From an uncultured Flavobacteriales bacterium (lineage in GTDB: Bacteria > Bacteroidota > Bacteroidia > Flavobacteriales > Crocinitomicaceae): a DNA stretch of 6,094 nucleotides. The notes below the pieces were generated by a model, which was not told the origin of the DNA, searched no databases, and saw nothing but the letters and a program-made list of their open reading frames with translations. The stretch lies in contig CAMLIF010000165.1 in assembly GCA_946479985.1 (NCBI GenBank), forward strand, positions 1-6,094, written 5' to 3'. A program made the position numbers and the translations under genes. Positions 1 to 6,094 of this stretch are shown here, one piece after another. Numbering within the stretch: the stretch's first letter is position 1; each line of letters starts with the position of its first letter.

Positions 1-1
1 A

Positions 2-2716
2 GAGTATACTTTTACATCAACCAGCACCCCATGTGTAATTCCATATATACTTACCATCACAATTAACCCGATTGTAACTCCGACATTCACACAAATGGGA
101 CCTTATTGTGTTGGAAGTACACCGGGCTCCCTTCCTGCAACATCTAACAACGGAATATCAGGTTCATGGTCTCCGGCAACAATAAACACGGCTGCTGCAG
201 GAACAACCACCTATACGTTCAGCCCGAATGGCTGGCAATGTGCAACTTCTGTTACGATGGATATCACTGTGAATCCGAATCCTGTTCCAACGATTAGTCA
301 TGGTGATGGGCAGCCTACCATTTGTTCCGGTGGTTCAATAACACTTACGTCTTCAAGTGCCGCTAATAACACCTGGTCCCCAGGAAATCAGACTACACAA
401 TCAATTAATGTAACTTCTGCCGGAACTTACACAGTTACCGTCAATAACGGAAATGGTTGTTATGCAACTTCGGCTCCTCTTACCATAACGGTGAATCCAA
501 CACCAGCAGCTCCAATAATCAGTTATGGTTCTCCGGCATGTTCCGGCAGCACTCTGAACTTAAGCGCCAACACAATTGCCGGCGCCATTTATTACTGGTC
601 AGGACCAGGCGGATACACATCCAATCTGGAGGACCCGGTTAGAAACCCGGCTACTACTGCCATGTCAGGCACATACACTTGTTATGTTAACGTTAACGGA
701 TGTTTCAGTAGTCAATCAAGTATGAATGTTGTTGTTAACCAAACCCCGACAGCACCTGTAATAGGATCCAATTCTCCAGTGTGTTCGGGTAGTGCGCTTA
801 ACCTTACAGCTAACACTATTGCAGGAGCAAGCTATTCGTGGTCAGGGCCTGGTGGTTTTACATCTAATATAGAAGACCCAGTCAGAAATCCGTCCACTGC
901 TGCTATGTCAGGAACCTATTTTTGTTCGGTAACCGTAAATGGCTGTACTTCTCCTACAAGCACGGGAATAACAGTTACAGTTACAACTCCGGTTATTTCG
1001 GGGCCAACGTTCAGTGCATGTGTAGGAGGGGCGGCGGTTCAATTAACAGGAGCACCTTCAGGAGGTTCCTGGTCAAGTACAGCACCATCAATTGCTTCTG
1101 TAAATGCAAGTGGTTTAGTTACTCCAAGCAGCTCCAGTTCAGGAAATGTAATAATAACATATTTTGTTGGCGGTTGCAGTACAACACATAGTTTTGCGGT
1201 AAACTCAAACCCGACGATCACAGGGGTTTTTAACCTGTGTACAGGAAACACTACTTCACTTACAGGAAGCGGAACACCTGCAACAACTAACCCTTGGTTA
1301 AGTTCAAATAATTCCGTTGCAACTGTAAACTCATCAGGTGTAGTTAGTGGAATTTCAGCGGGAACATCAACAATAACATATACGAATAGTTCAGGATGTT
1401 TGAAAACGCAGGTAGTTACAGTATATGCCTCACCAACCATATCAGGTGGTTACAGTTTATGTGCCGGATCTACATTGCAGTTATCAGGAAGTCCTACCGC
1501 CGCAACTTTCTTCCCTTGGTTGAGTTCAAATACTGCTATTGCAACAGTGAGCAATTCTGGTCTTGTAACAGGTGTTTCAACCGGAAACGTTATCATAACT
1601 TACAGAAATAATGCAGGCTGCACGGTAACACGAGAATTATTTGTGTTTCCAAATCCGGAACCTACTATCAGTGGTGCATTAACTTTCTGTACCGGAGGAT
1701 TTACAACTTTGACTTCTTCTGCTGCAAACAGCTATTTATGGTCTCCGCCTCCAAGTGGTGGAGCAACCACTCAATCAATTGTGGTCACAAGTCCAGGAAC
1801 ATACATTGTTAGAACAACAACTGTATTTGGTTGTGTAGCTGATGATACTGTAACTGTTACCAGCAAGACTTGTTTTAAACCAATGGGCTGTAATTTAGTT
1901 GCGAACTTCAATTCCAATGTTTCCGCTTGTTACTGGACATTCTCTAGCTCATCAACTTTCGCGTCCACAACCATACCATCACCCGGAACTGGTTATTCTT
2001 TCAGCTGGACAATCAAGGATGCAAATACAAATGCTCTTGTGACAACGGGCTCAGGATTTAGTTTTTCGTTCGGAGGATTCCCTAATCCGGGAACATACAC
2101 CGTTTGTTTGGTTGTAACAAAAAATGGAGCAAGTCCTGTTTGTCAAGACCGAATCTGCAAGAACATTTCCGTTACATGTGGAAGCTCCATCGTCCTTTCT
2201 ACGAATTCAATCGGATTGACATCGAAATTTGAAGTTAAAACCGGAGAAAATGAAACCGTTCAGGATGATATGGATTACTTGTGGGATTTTGGTGACGGAA
2301 CATTCTCAACAGATAGAAAACCGGAGCACAAGTATGCTAAAGCAGGTTCGTATGAAGTATGTCTGAAAACCGGATTAGGTGATTTAACGAACGTGCCGGT
2401 TACCGTGTGCAGAACCATCCAGGTTTCAGAAGATGAAACTGATCCGGGAATTGTTCCGATACTATCTGTAAATCCCAACCCAACCAATGGGCAAACAACG
2501 ATTCTTTTGGACGGTGCCGAGAACAGAACCGTTGAGATTAAATTATACAATATGCTAGGCGAGGAGGTGACAACTTTGTTTGAACGAGCATGCTGTAATG
2601 AAACAATGATCAGATTGCTTTGGAATTCAGAGATTGTTCCTCCGGGAGTATACTTGATTAAAGCACAGGTAGATTCTAAAACAATTATAGAAAAAGTGGT
2701 TGTAGGATCACATTAA
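2..2716 (+). CDS. Large secreted Ig/BIG2/PKD repeat protein with T9SS sorting domain (5'-truncated)
   Basis: The reading frame is open from the first complete codon of the window, so the first visible ATG (95) is internal and the true start lies upstream; about 904 residues are visible. Numbering residues from that ATG: Ig-like units run to about 590, each with a cysteine near its start and another near its end (5/49, 77/122, 149/203, 230/284, 309/361, 382/435, 456/509, 532/580). Units at about 297-522 carry a BIG2-like signature (W-S-S-x(4)-A-T/S-V-x(2)-S-G-L/V-V). Residues 592-695 look like a divergent PKD domain; a canonical PKD follows with WDFGDG at 730-735. The last 85 residues (from about 789) match a T9SS type A sorting domain: PNPTNGQ, LYNMLGEEV, then PGVYLI. 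By family knowledge such proteins cross the outer membrane through the type IX system and are released or anchored at the surface; an adhesive or structural role is inferred. No catalytic domain is visible, though one could lie upstream. An unusual CC pair (833-834) sits inside the sorting domain. Confidence 0.9.
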   Translation, partial: EYTFTSTSTPCVIPYILTITINPIVTPTFTQMGPYCVGSTPGSLPATSNNGISGSWSPATINTAAAGTTTYTFSPNGWQCATSVTMDITVNPNPVPTISHGDGQPTICSGGSITLTSSSAANNTWSPGNQTTQSINVTSAGTYTVTVNNGNGCYATSAPLTITVNPTPAAPIISYGSPACSGSTLNLSANTIAGAIYYWSGPGGYTSNLEDPVRNPATTAMSGTYTCYVNVNGCFSSQSSMNVVVNQTPTAPVIGSNSPVCSGSALNLTANTIAGASYSWSGPGGFTSNIEDPVRNPSTAAMSGTYFCSVTVNGCTSPTSTGITVTVTTPVISGPTFSACVGGAAVQLTGAPSGGSWSSTAPSIASVNASGLVTPSSSSSGNVIITYFVGGCSTTHSFAVNSNPTITGVFNLCTGNTTSLTGSGTPATTNPWLSSNNSVATVNSSGVVSGISAGTSTITYTNSSGCLKTQVVTVYASPTISGGYSLCAGSTLQLSGSPTAATFFPWLSSNTAIATVSNSGLVTGVSTGNVIITYRNNAGCTVTRELFVFPNPEPTISGALTFCTGGFTTLTSSAANSYLWSPPPSGGATTQSIVVTSPGTYIVRTTTVFGCVADDTVTVTSKTCFKPMGCNLVANFNSNVSACYWTFSSSSTFASTTIPSPGTGYSFSWTIKDANTNALVTTGSGFSFSFGGFPNPGTYTVCLVVTKNGASPVCQDRICKNISVTCGSSIVLSTNSIGLTSKFEVKTGENETVQDDMDYLWDFGDGTFSTDRKPEHKYAKAGSYEVCLKTGLGDLTNVPVTVCRTIQVSEDETDPGIVPILSVNPNPTNGQTTILLDGAENRTVEIKLYNMLGEEVTTLFERACCNETMIRLLWNSEIVPPGVYLIKAQVDSKTIIEKVVVGSH
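500..985 (+). repeat. Tandem pair of 81-codon Ig-like units
   Basis: Two adjacent in-frame units of the surface protein are offset by exactly 243 bases (81 codons; for example codon 515 aligns with 758). By hand count 47 of the first 63 residues are identical, including the blocks NTIAGA, WSGPGG, EDPVRNP and MSGTY, but about 29 of those 47 identical residues use different codons. Each unit has the usual first and last cysteine plus an extra cysteine seven residues before the last (196 and 277), which the other visible units lack. Confidence 0.85.
983..1660 (+). repeat. Three BIG2-like tandem units
   Basis: Three units of about 74-76 codons follow the Ig-like pair. The second and third start with P-T-I at codons 1211 and 1433, exactly 74 codons apart, and share a nearly identical 20-base stretch (1291-1310 and 1513-1532, 19 of 20 bases, encoding PWLSSN). 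All three have W-x-S-S or W-L-S-S-N followed by I/V-A-T/S-V, S-G-L/V-V and I-I/T-T-Y, the pattern of bacterial Ig-like group 2 domains. The first unit is the most divergent. Family assignment is from motif recognition only. Confidence 0.75.
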
Positions 2717-2734
2717 GATAGATTCACTCAAGCG

Positions 2735-2769
2735 AAAAACGGGACTTCAATTGTTGGAGTCCCGTTTTT
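2735..2769. terminator. Bidirectional intrinsic terminator between convergent genes
   Basis: A perfect 12-base inverted repeat, with arms 2735-2746 and 2758-2769, contains the core CGGGACT/AGTCCCG and is flanked by A's on the left and seven T's (2765-2771) on the right. Pairing can continue inward through a G-T wobble and three more pairs to a 3-base loop. It lies 18 bases after the stop of the + strand surface-protein gene and 98 bases beyond the stop of the minus-strand lpxH-like gene. A U-tract is available in both directions (seven T's on +, five on -), so it probably serves both transcripts. Confidence 0.9.
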
Positions 2770-2866
2770 TTAATGTTTTCTTTTTAGTAATGAAAAAACC
2801 GAATTAGTGAATTTGGTTATAGTGATAAACTTAAAGTTTAATAATGGAATTTTAAACAACTGGAAG

Positions 2867-3628
2867 TCAATGATTTTTCCATTTCTCCAATTTCATTTCA
2901 ACTCCATCAAAAACGCCATAAGTGTCGTATTTCAGCCATTCGCCAAGATTGATGTATCTGGAGTGATCTCCCAGGTCAATTTCCATTGGCAAGTGTCTGT
3001 GGCCAAAAACGAAATAATCAGTATGCTTTTTCTTTAACTCTTCTTTGCAGTGAACTACCAACCATTCGTTTTCTTCGCCAAGGAATTTTTCATCTGTACT
3101 ACCGGTTGCGGCACGACTTTTCCTGGACCAGAAATTTGCCAGTCCAATTCCGAAATTAGGATGAATGCGCGCAAAGCACCACTGGGACCATCGGGCGGCG
3201 AAAACGCGCTTTAAAAATTTGTAGTTTCTGTCGCCAGGACCAAGACCATCGCCATGACCAATTATGAATGTTTTGTTATTCCACGTTCGTTCAATGGGCT
3301 CACGAAACATAGAAACACCTAATTCCTTCGGAAAGTAATCAAACATCCACATATCGTGGTTTCCTGTAAAGAAATGAACCGGAATTCCTTTATCCACCAG
3401 TTCGGCAATTTTTCCCTGTAAGCGAACAAAGCCCTTTGGGATAACGTGTTTGTATTCGAACCAGAAGTCGAAAATATCACCTACGAGGAAAATTTCCTGC
3501 GCTGTAGGTTCAATAAACGTGAGCCAGTCTACAATTCTTGCTTCGCGTTCCCGTGAAGTCTTGTAGTCCGGAACTCCCAAATGAAAATCGGAAGCAAAGT
3601 AAATACACTTACCATTTTCGAGTGTCAT
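2867..3628 (-). CDS. lpxH: UDP-2,3-diacylglucosamine diphosphatase (LpxH-type metallophosphoesterase)
   Basis: This 253-residue protein has the complete calcineurin-like metallophosphoesterase motif set: SDFHLG (D14, H16), GDIFDFW (D51), GNHD (N90, H91, D92), GHGDG (H125) and GHRH (H210, H212). These correspond in order to the metal ligands known for E. coli LpxH. LpxH hydrolyses UDP-2,3-diacylglucosamine to lipid X and UMP on the cytoplasmic face of the inner membrane, the fourth step of lipid A synthesis. Length, the W-rich and basic middle section (about 134-172) and lack of a signal peptide fit the family. E. coli LpxH has NR where this protein has N90-H91, as in generic phosphoesterases, so a related phosphatase of the same superfamily is possible. 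The start ATG overlaps the stop of the upstream gene by one base (TAATG), pointing to translational coupling and fixing the start. Confidence 0.8.
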   Translation of the reverse strand: MTLENGKCIYFASDFHLGVPDYKTSREREARIVDWLTFIEPTAQEIFLVGDIFDFWFEYKHVIPKGFVRLQGKIAELVDKGIPVHFFTGNHDMWMFDYFPKELGVSMFREPIERTWNNKTFIIGHGDGLGPGDRNYKFLKRVFAARWSQWCFARIHPNFGIGLANFWSRKSRAATGSTDEKFLGEENEWLVVHCKEELKKKHTDYFVFGHRHLPMEIDLGDHSRYINLGEWLKYDTYGVFDGVEMKLEKWKNH

Positions 3629-4743
3629 TAAAATCCGAAAATTTGTTGAAGAGTTTGCTCTAACTGAGCTCCGCGCAATCTTGTAGCAATTACTTTTCCT
3701 TCTTTATCAATCAGAACAGTGAATGGAATTCCAGTTACCTGGTAAAGTCTTGCAACCTCATTCGACCAATGTTTCAAGTCTGAAACATGATTTGGCCAGC
3801 TTAATTTATCTTTTGCAATTGCATCAATCCATTTTTGTTTCTCTTTATCCAAAGAAACACTCATCACCGTAAAACCTGCATCTTTGTATTTGCCATAAAG
3901 CGCCACTACATTCGGATTTTCCGCTCTGCATGGCCCACACCACGATGCCCAAAAGTCAAGAAGTACAACTTGTCCGCGAAGGCTTGATAAGCTTATTGGT
4001 TTTCCGTTCACATCGTTTTGTGTGAAATCAGGAGCTTCTTTTCCCGGTGCTAAAAAGTTCATTGCTTCCTGTTGCTTCAAACGATCCTGATACTGTTTTT
4101 TCAATGCCTCTACATTAGGCGAACCACTGAATGAATCAGACAATTGTTTAATAACCGACTCATAAATAGAGAATTCTTTCTCCATATCCAGGCTGTTTAT
4201 AACCGGGAGCAGGGCAGGAGAGTTCTGATTTCTCTGAACAAATCCTTGTCTGTACGATTGGAAAGTATAGTAAACTGTTTGAAAGCTTTGATTGATTGCT
4301 TCTGCATTTTCAGGATGAGTACGCAACATAGCGCTTGCCGAATCTCTTTTCTGATTGTATAACTGGAATTCTCGAATGAACTCATTCAATTGCACGCTTT
4401 CGTCAGAACCTGTAATTGTATGGAAAAATGCCAGATTTTTACCATCAGCATTCACTCGTAAATTTGAACTGTCACGCAGAATCAGGTTGATATGCTGGGT
4501 TCCGATTCTCAATACGTAATAATCTTTTGCCGGAAGGGAGCCTTTTAAAACGTAATTTCCCTTTTTGTCCAGTTTGGTCTTCAATAAATTGACATAGTTC
4601 ATATTTCCGTAGTATTGAGAAATATAAACGGAATCAACTCCGTTTGTGTTGAAGATATTCCCTGTAATTGTTACATTTATTGGAGTCTGACCAATCGCAA
4701 TACCTGAAAGGATTAATACAAATCCGAGAATTAGTTTTTTCAT
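3628..4743 (-). CDS. Secreted TlpA-like thioredoxin-family protein with DUF4369-like N-terminus
   Basis: This 371-residue protein starts with a signal peptide (KK, a hydrophobic stretch to about residue 18, likely cut near A-I-G|Q) and has no lipobox, so it should be soluble in the periplasm. Residues about 22-110 look like the beta-rich DUF4369 domain common in Bacteroidota thioredoxin proteins; about 111-230 is helical and charged. The C-terminal TlpA/AhpC-TSA-type domain (about 234-371) has WASWCGPC with redox cysteines C269 and C272 and the cis-proline in TGIPFT (P340). By family knowledge such proteins reduce or exchange disulfides of exported proteins, for example in cytochrome c maturation; the real partner is unknown. 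It lies 50 bases after its paralogue and is coupled to the lpxH-like gene through TAATG. The leader before its ATG is A-rich with no clear Shine-Dalgarno sequence, as is common in this phylum. Confidence 0.88.
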   Translation of the reverse strand: MKKLILGFVLILSGIAIGQTPINVTITGNIFNTNGVDSVYISQYYGNMNYVNLLKTKLDKKGNYVLKGSLPAKDYYVLRIGTQHINLILRDSSNLRVNADGKNLAFFHTITGSDESVQLNEFIREFQLYNQKRDSASAMLRTHPENAEAINQSFQTVYYTFQSYRQGFVQRNQNSPALLPVINSLDMEKEFSIYESVIKQLSDSFSGSPNVEALKKQYQDRLKQQEAMNFLAPGKEAPDFTQNDVNGKPISLSSLRGQVVLLDFWASWCGPCRAENPNVVALYGKYKDAGFTVMSVSLDKEKQKWIDAIAKDKLSWPNHVSDLKHWSNEVARLYQVTGIPFTVLIDKEGKVIATRLRGAQLEQTLQQIFGF

Positions 4744-4793
4744 TTTATACTTTTAAAATCCTGGAAGGCCCATCATTCTGGAATACCACAAAA

Positions 4794-5951
4794 TTATTTT
4801 TTATCGAGGACCTCTTCCAATTTTTGTTCCAATTGTGCTCCACGTAGTCCGATCCCAATAATTTTCCCTTCTCTGTCTACTAAAACTGTGTATGGAATTC
4901 CTCCGATTCCGTACTGCTGAACAAGCGGTGTTTGCCAGCCCATCAAGTCGCTGACGTGATTTTTCCATACCAAACCATCACTTTGAATGGCCTGTTTCCA
5001 GGCTGCTTTATCTGTATCTAAAGAAACTGAGAAGATCTCAAAACCTTTCGAGTTGTACTTTTTGTACAAACGAACTACATTCGGGTTTTCCTTTCTGCAA
5101 GGACCACACCAGGAAGCCCAGAAATCTATCAATACTACTTTTCCTTTCAAATCAGAAAGCCTATGCTGTTTTCCGTTCAGATCAGGAAGCGAAATCTCAG
5201 GAGCATTCACATTTCCGGAAGTACTTGCCTGGTATTTCTCGTATTGCTGTTCAATTGACCCGATCATTGAGTTTAACGATCCGGTAATAGGAGAAGTAGG
5301 ATATTTTGCCTGGAATGCTGTATTCATAATATTCAGCACTTCCATTTTAGCCATATCGTAGCCACCAAAACCTTCATCCTCTGTTGGAAATAAACGTGCT
5401 GCCAGCACAATGTTTACAGGATTCGACGGATCTTTCTTTACCTGCTGAACAACGTAATCAGTTATTTTCTTTTCAGCCAGCTTTATTTCTTTTTCTGAAT
5501 AGGATTCATCAACTGCCGCCATGTACTTTTGACTAAACTCGAGCAACATGCGCTGATAGGTTACATAAGGTTTTGCCCATTTCGTTCCTGAAACCTGTGC
5601 CTGAGCAGAAAACGACTTAATATCGCCGTTAATTACAGCACGATCGTTCACATCAATAGGAATTACAATTGTTCCTGTTTCAGATTTCCCGATAACCAAA
5701 CTGTAAATTCCCATGGAAGGGATGTTTCCGTCAATCTCGTAATTACCGGAACCATCTGTTGTTGTCTCAGCAACATTTACAGATCCCTGGTCGGTTTGAG
5801 CTTCTATTTTAACCGTTGTATTTGGTGCTCCTGAAATTTTTCCTTCAATATGAAAATTATTAACTAATGAATTCTCATCATCCTTATCAGAAGAATCGCA
5901 AGCGCTTAATAAGCCAAATCCAGCCAAAAAAAGTAACCAGGTGTATTTCAT
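4794..5951 (-). CDS. TlpA-like thioredoxin-family lipoprotein
   Basis: I chose the ATG at 5951, giving 385 residues, because it begins a clear lipoprotein signal (K2, hydrophobic core, lipobox L-S-A-C with C18). The open frame extends 46 codons further to a TTG at 6089, but that would bury the signal and overlap the gatB end. After C18 comes DSSDKDDEN, an acidic stretch resembling the lipoprotein export signals that direct Bacteroidota lipoproteins to the cell surface. Residues about 33-115 are a DUF4369-like beta domain, 120-245 helical, and 248-385 a thioredoxin/TlpA domain with WASWCGPC (C282, C285) and cis-proline P353. Its last ~111 residues are about 59% identical (66/111, hand count) to the downstream protein, so the two are tandem paralogues. 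A thiol-disulfide role at the envelope is inferred; substrate unknown. AAGGA lies only two bases before the ATG, too close for a standard ribosome site, but the gatB stop overlaps the start (TAATG). Confidence 0.88.
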   Translation of the reverse strand: MKYTWLLFLAGFGLLSACDSSDKDDENSLVNNFHIEGKISGAPNTTVKIEAQTDQGSVNVAETTTDGSGNYEIDGNIPSMGIYSLVIGKSETGTIVIPIDVNDRAVINGDIKSFSAQAQVSGTKWAKPYVTYQRMLLEFSQKYMAAVDESYSEKEIKLAEKKITDYVVQQVKKDPSNPVNIVLAARLFPTEDEGFGGYDMAKMEVLNIMNTAFQAKYPTSPITGSLNSMIGSIEQQYEKYQASTSGNVNAPEISLPDLNGKQHRLSDLKGKVVLIDFWASWCGPCRKENPNVVRLYKKYNSKGFEIFSVSLDTDKAAWKQAIQSDGLVWKNHVSDLMGWQTPLVQQYGIGGIPYTVLVDREGKIIGIGLRGAQLEQKLEEVLDKK

Positions 5952-6043
5952 TATCCTTGAATTAATTGTCGTAAAAGTCCCGATGTTGTTTTCGGATCCG
6001 CTTTTCCACCTGATGCTTTCATAATTTGTCCCATAAAGAAACA
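5951..6043 (-). CDS. gatB: 3' end of gatB, Asp-tRNA(Asn)/Glu-tRNA(Gln) amidotransferase subunit B (partial)
   Basis: The minus-strand frame ending at TAA (5953-5951) reads FFMGQIMKASGGKADPK and then a short helical tail ending LLRQLIQG. This matches the end of the GatB tail (YqeY-like) domain, which typically reads G-F-F/L-V/M-G-Q-x-M-K-x(3)-G-K-A-x-P. GatB with GatA and GatC converts misacylated Glu-tRNA(Gln) or Asp-tRNA(Asn) to the correct amidated form. The stop shares one base with the next gene's ATG. Only about 30 residues are recognisable: upstream of about 6040 the same frame no longer looks like GatB and reaches a TGA at 6088-6086. So the gene is either frameshifted here or the window's last ~50 bases do not belong to it. 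Identification rests on motif recall, not on a database search. Confidence 0.7.
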   Translation of the reverse strand, partial: CFFMGQIMKASGGKADPKTTSGLLRQLIQG

Positions 6044-6094
6044 TTCCGTGTGATTCAACATCACGAATCTTGGATACTTTGATTTTCAACGGTT

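Noticed and set aside
1039..1440. 133-codon open frame on the minus strand inside the repeat protein
   Set aside because: It is antisense to the BIG2-like repeats, whose codon bias keeps the opposite strand open; its translation has no recognisable domain or signal and repeats in step with the sense units.
2826..2840. AT-rich palindrome near the lpxH stop as a second terminator
   Set aside because: The 7-base arms leave one central base, so only a weak AT-rich stem can form, and the nearby 12-base GC-cored stem-loop explains termination far better.
2807..3037. 76-codon + strand open frame over the lpxH 3' end
   Set aside because: It mostly lies antisense to conserved LpxH sequence and its translation has no recognisable features.
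4744..4793. Possible internal promoter or terminator between the two thioredoxin genes
   Set aside because: No inverted repeat and no Bacteroidota-type -33/-7 pair (TTTG with TAnnTTTG) could be found; only a short direct repeat of CTGGAA is visible.
4987..5361. 124-codon + strand open frame opposite the thioredoxin lipoprotein
   Set aside because: It is antisense to the conserved redox domain and has no identifiable product.
5952..6089. 46-codon N-terminal extension of the thioredoxin lipoprotein from a TTG start
   Set aside because: It would place the lipoprotein signal inside the protein and overlaps the GatB C-terminus in another frame; the ATG at 5951 has a proper lipobox and the TAATG coupling.

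Overview
The window looks like chromosomal DNA from a member of the Bacteroidota, probably a Flavobacteriales-type organism. The evidence is a C-terminal type IX secretion (T9SS) sorting domain on a large Ig/PKD-repeat surface protein, and two TlpA-like thioredoxin proteins with long N-terminal extensions, one of them a lipoprotein with an acidic stretch after its lipidated cysteine. The lineage below phylum is inference. No rRNA, tRNA, CRISPR array, insertion sequence or phage gene was seen.

Layout: from base 2 to 2716 the + strand encodes the 3' part of one very large secreted repeat protein whose start lies before the window. It consists of about nine Ig-like units (CHU_C/HYR-like, then BIG2-like), a PKD-like region, a canonical PKD domain and a T9SS type A sorting domain. 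A strong stem-loop at about 2735-2769, A-rich on one flank and T-rich on the other, separates it from a convergent minus-strand gene group, and could terminate both transcripts.

The minus-strand group, in order of transcription, is: the 3' end of gatB (Asp/Glu-tRNA amidotransferase subunit B, 6043 down to 5951), a thioredoxin-family lipoprotein (5951-4794), a paralogous secreted thioredoxin-family protein (4743-3628), and an LpxH-type UDP-2,3-diacylglucosamine diphosphatase (3628-2867). Two of the three junctions are one-base TAATG overlaps and the third is a 50-base gap, so this is very likely one operon. It joins translation quality control (GatB), envelope thiol-disulfide chemistry (two TlpA-like proteins) and lipid A synthesis (LpxH). 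The shared theme is at most envelope housekeeping.

Nothing here is convincingly a new biological system. The points most worth checking are the last ~50 bases, where the gatB frame breaks and a PheT-like reading appears (possible chimeric end), the tandem but differently localised thioredoxin paralogues, and the repeat protein, whose units keep protein sequence and cysteine pairs while their synonymous positions have been scrambled.
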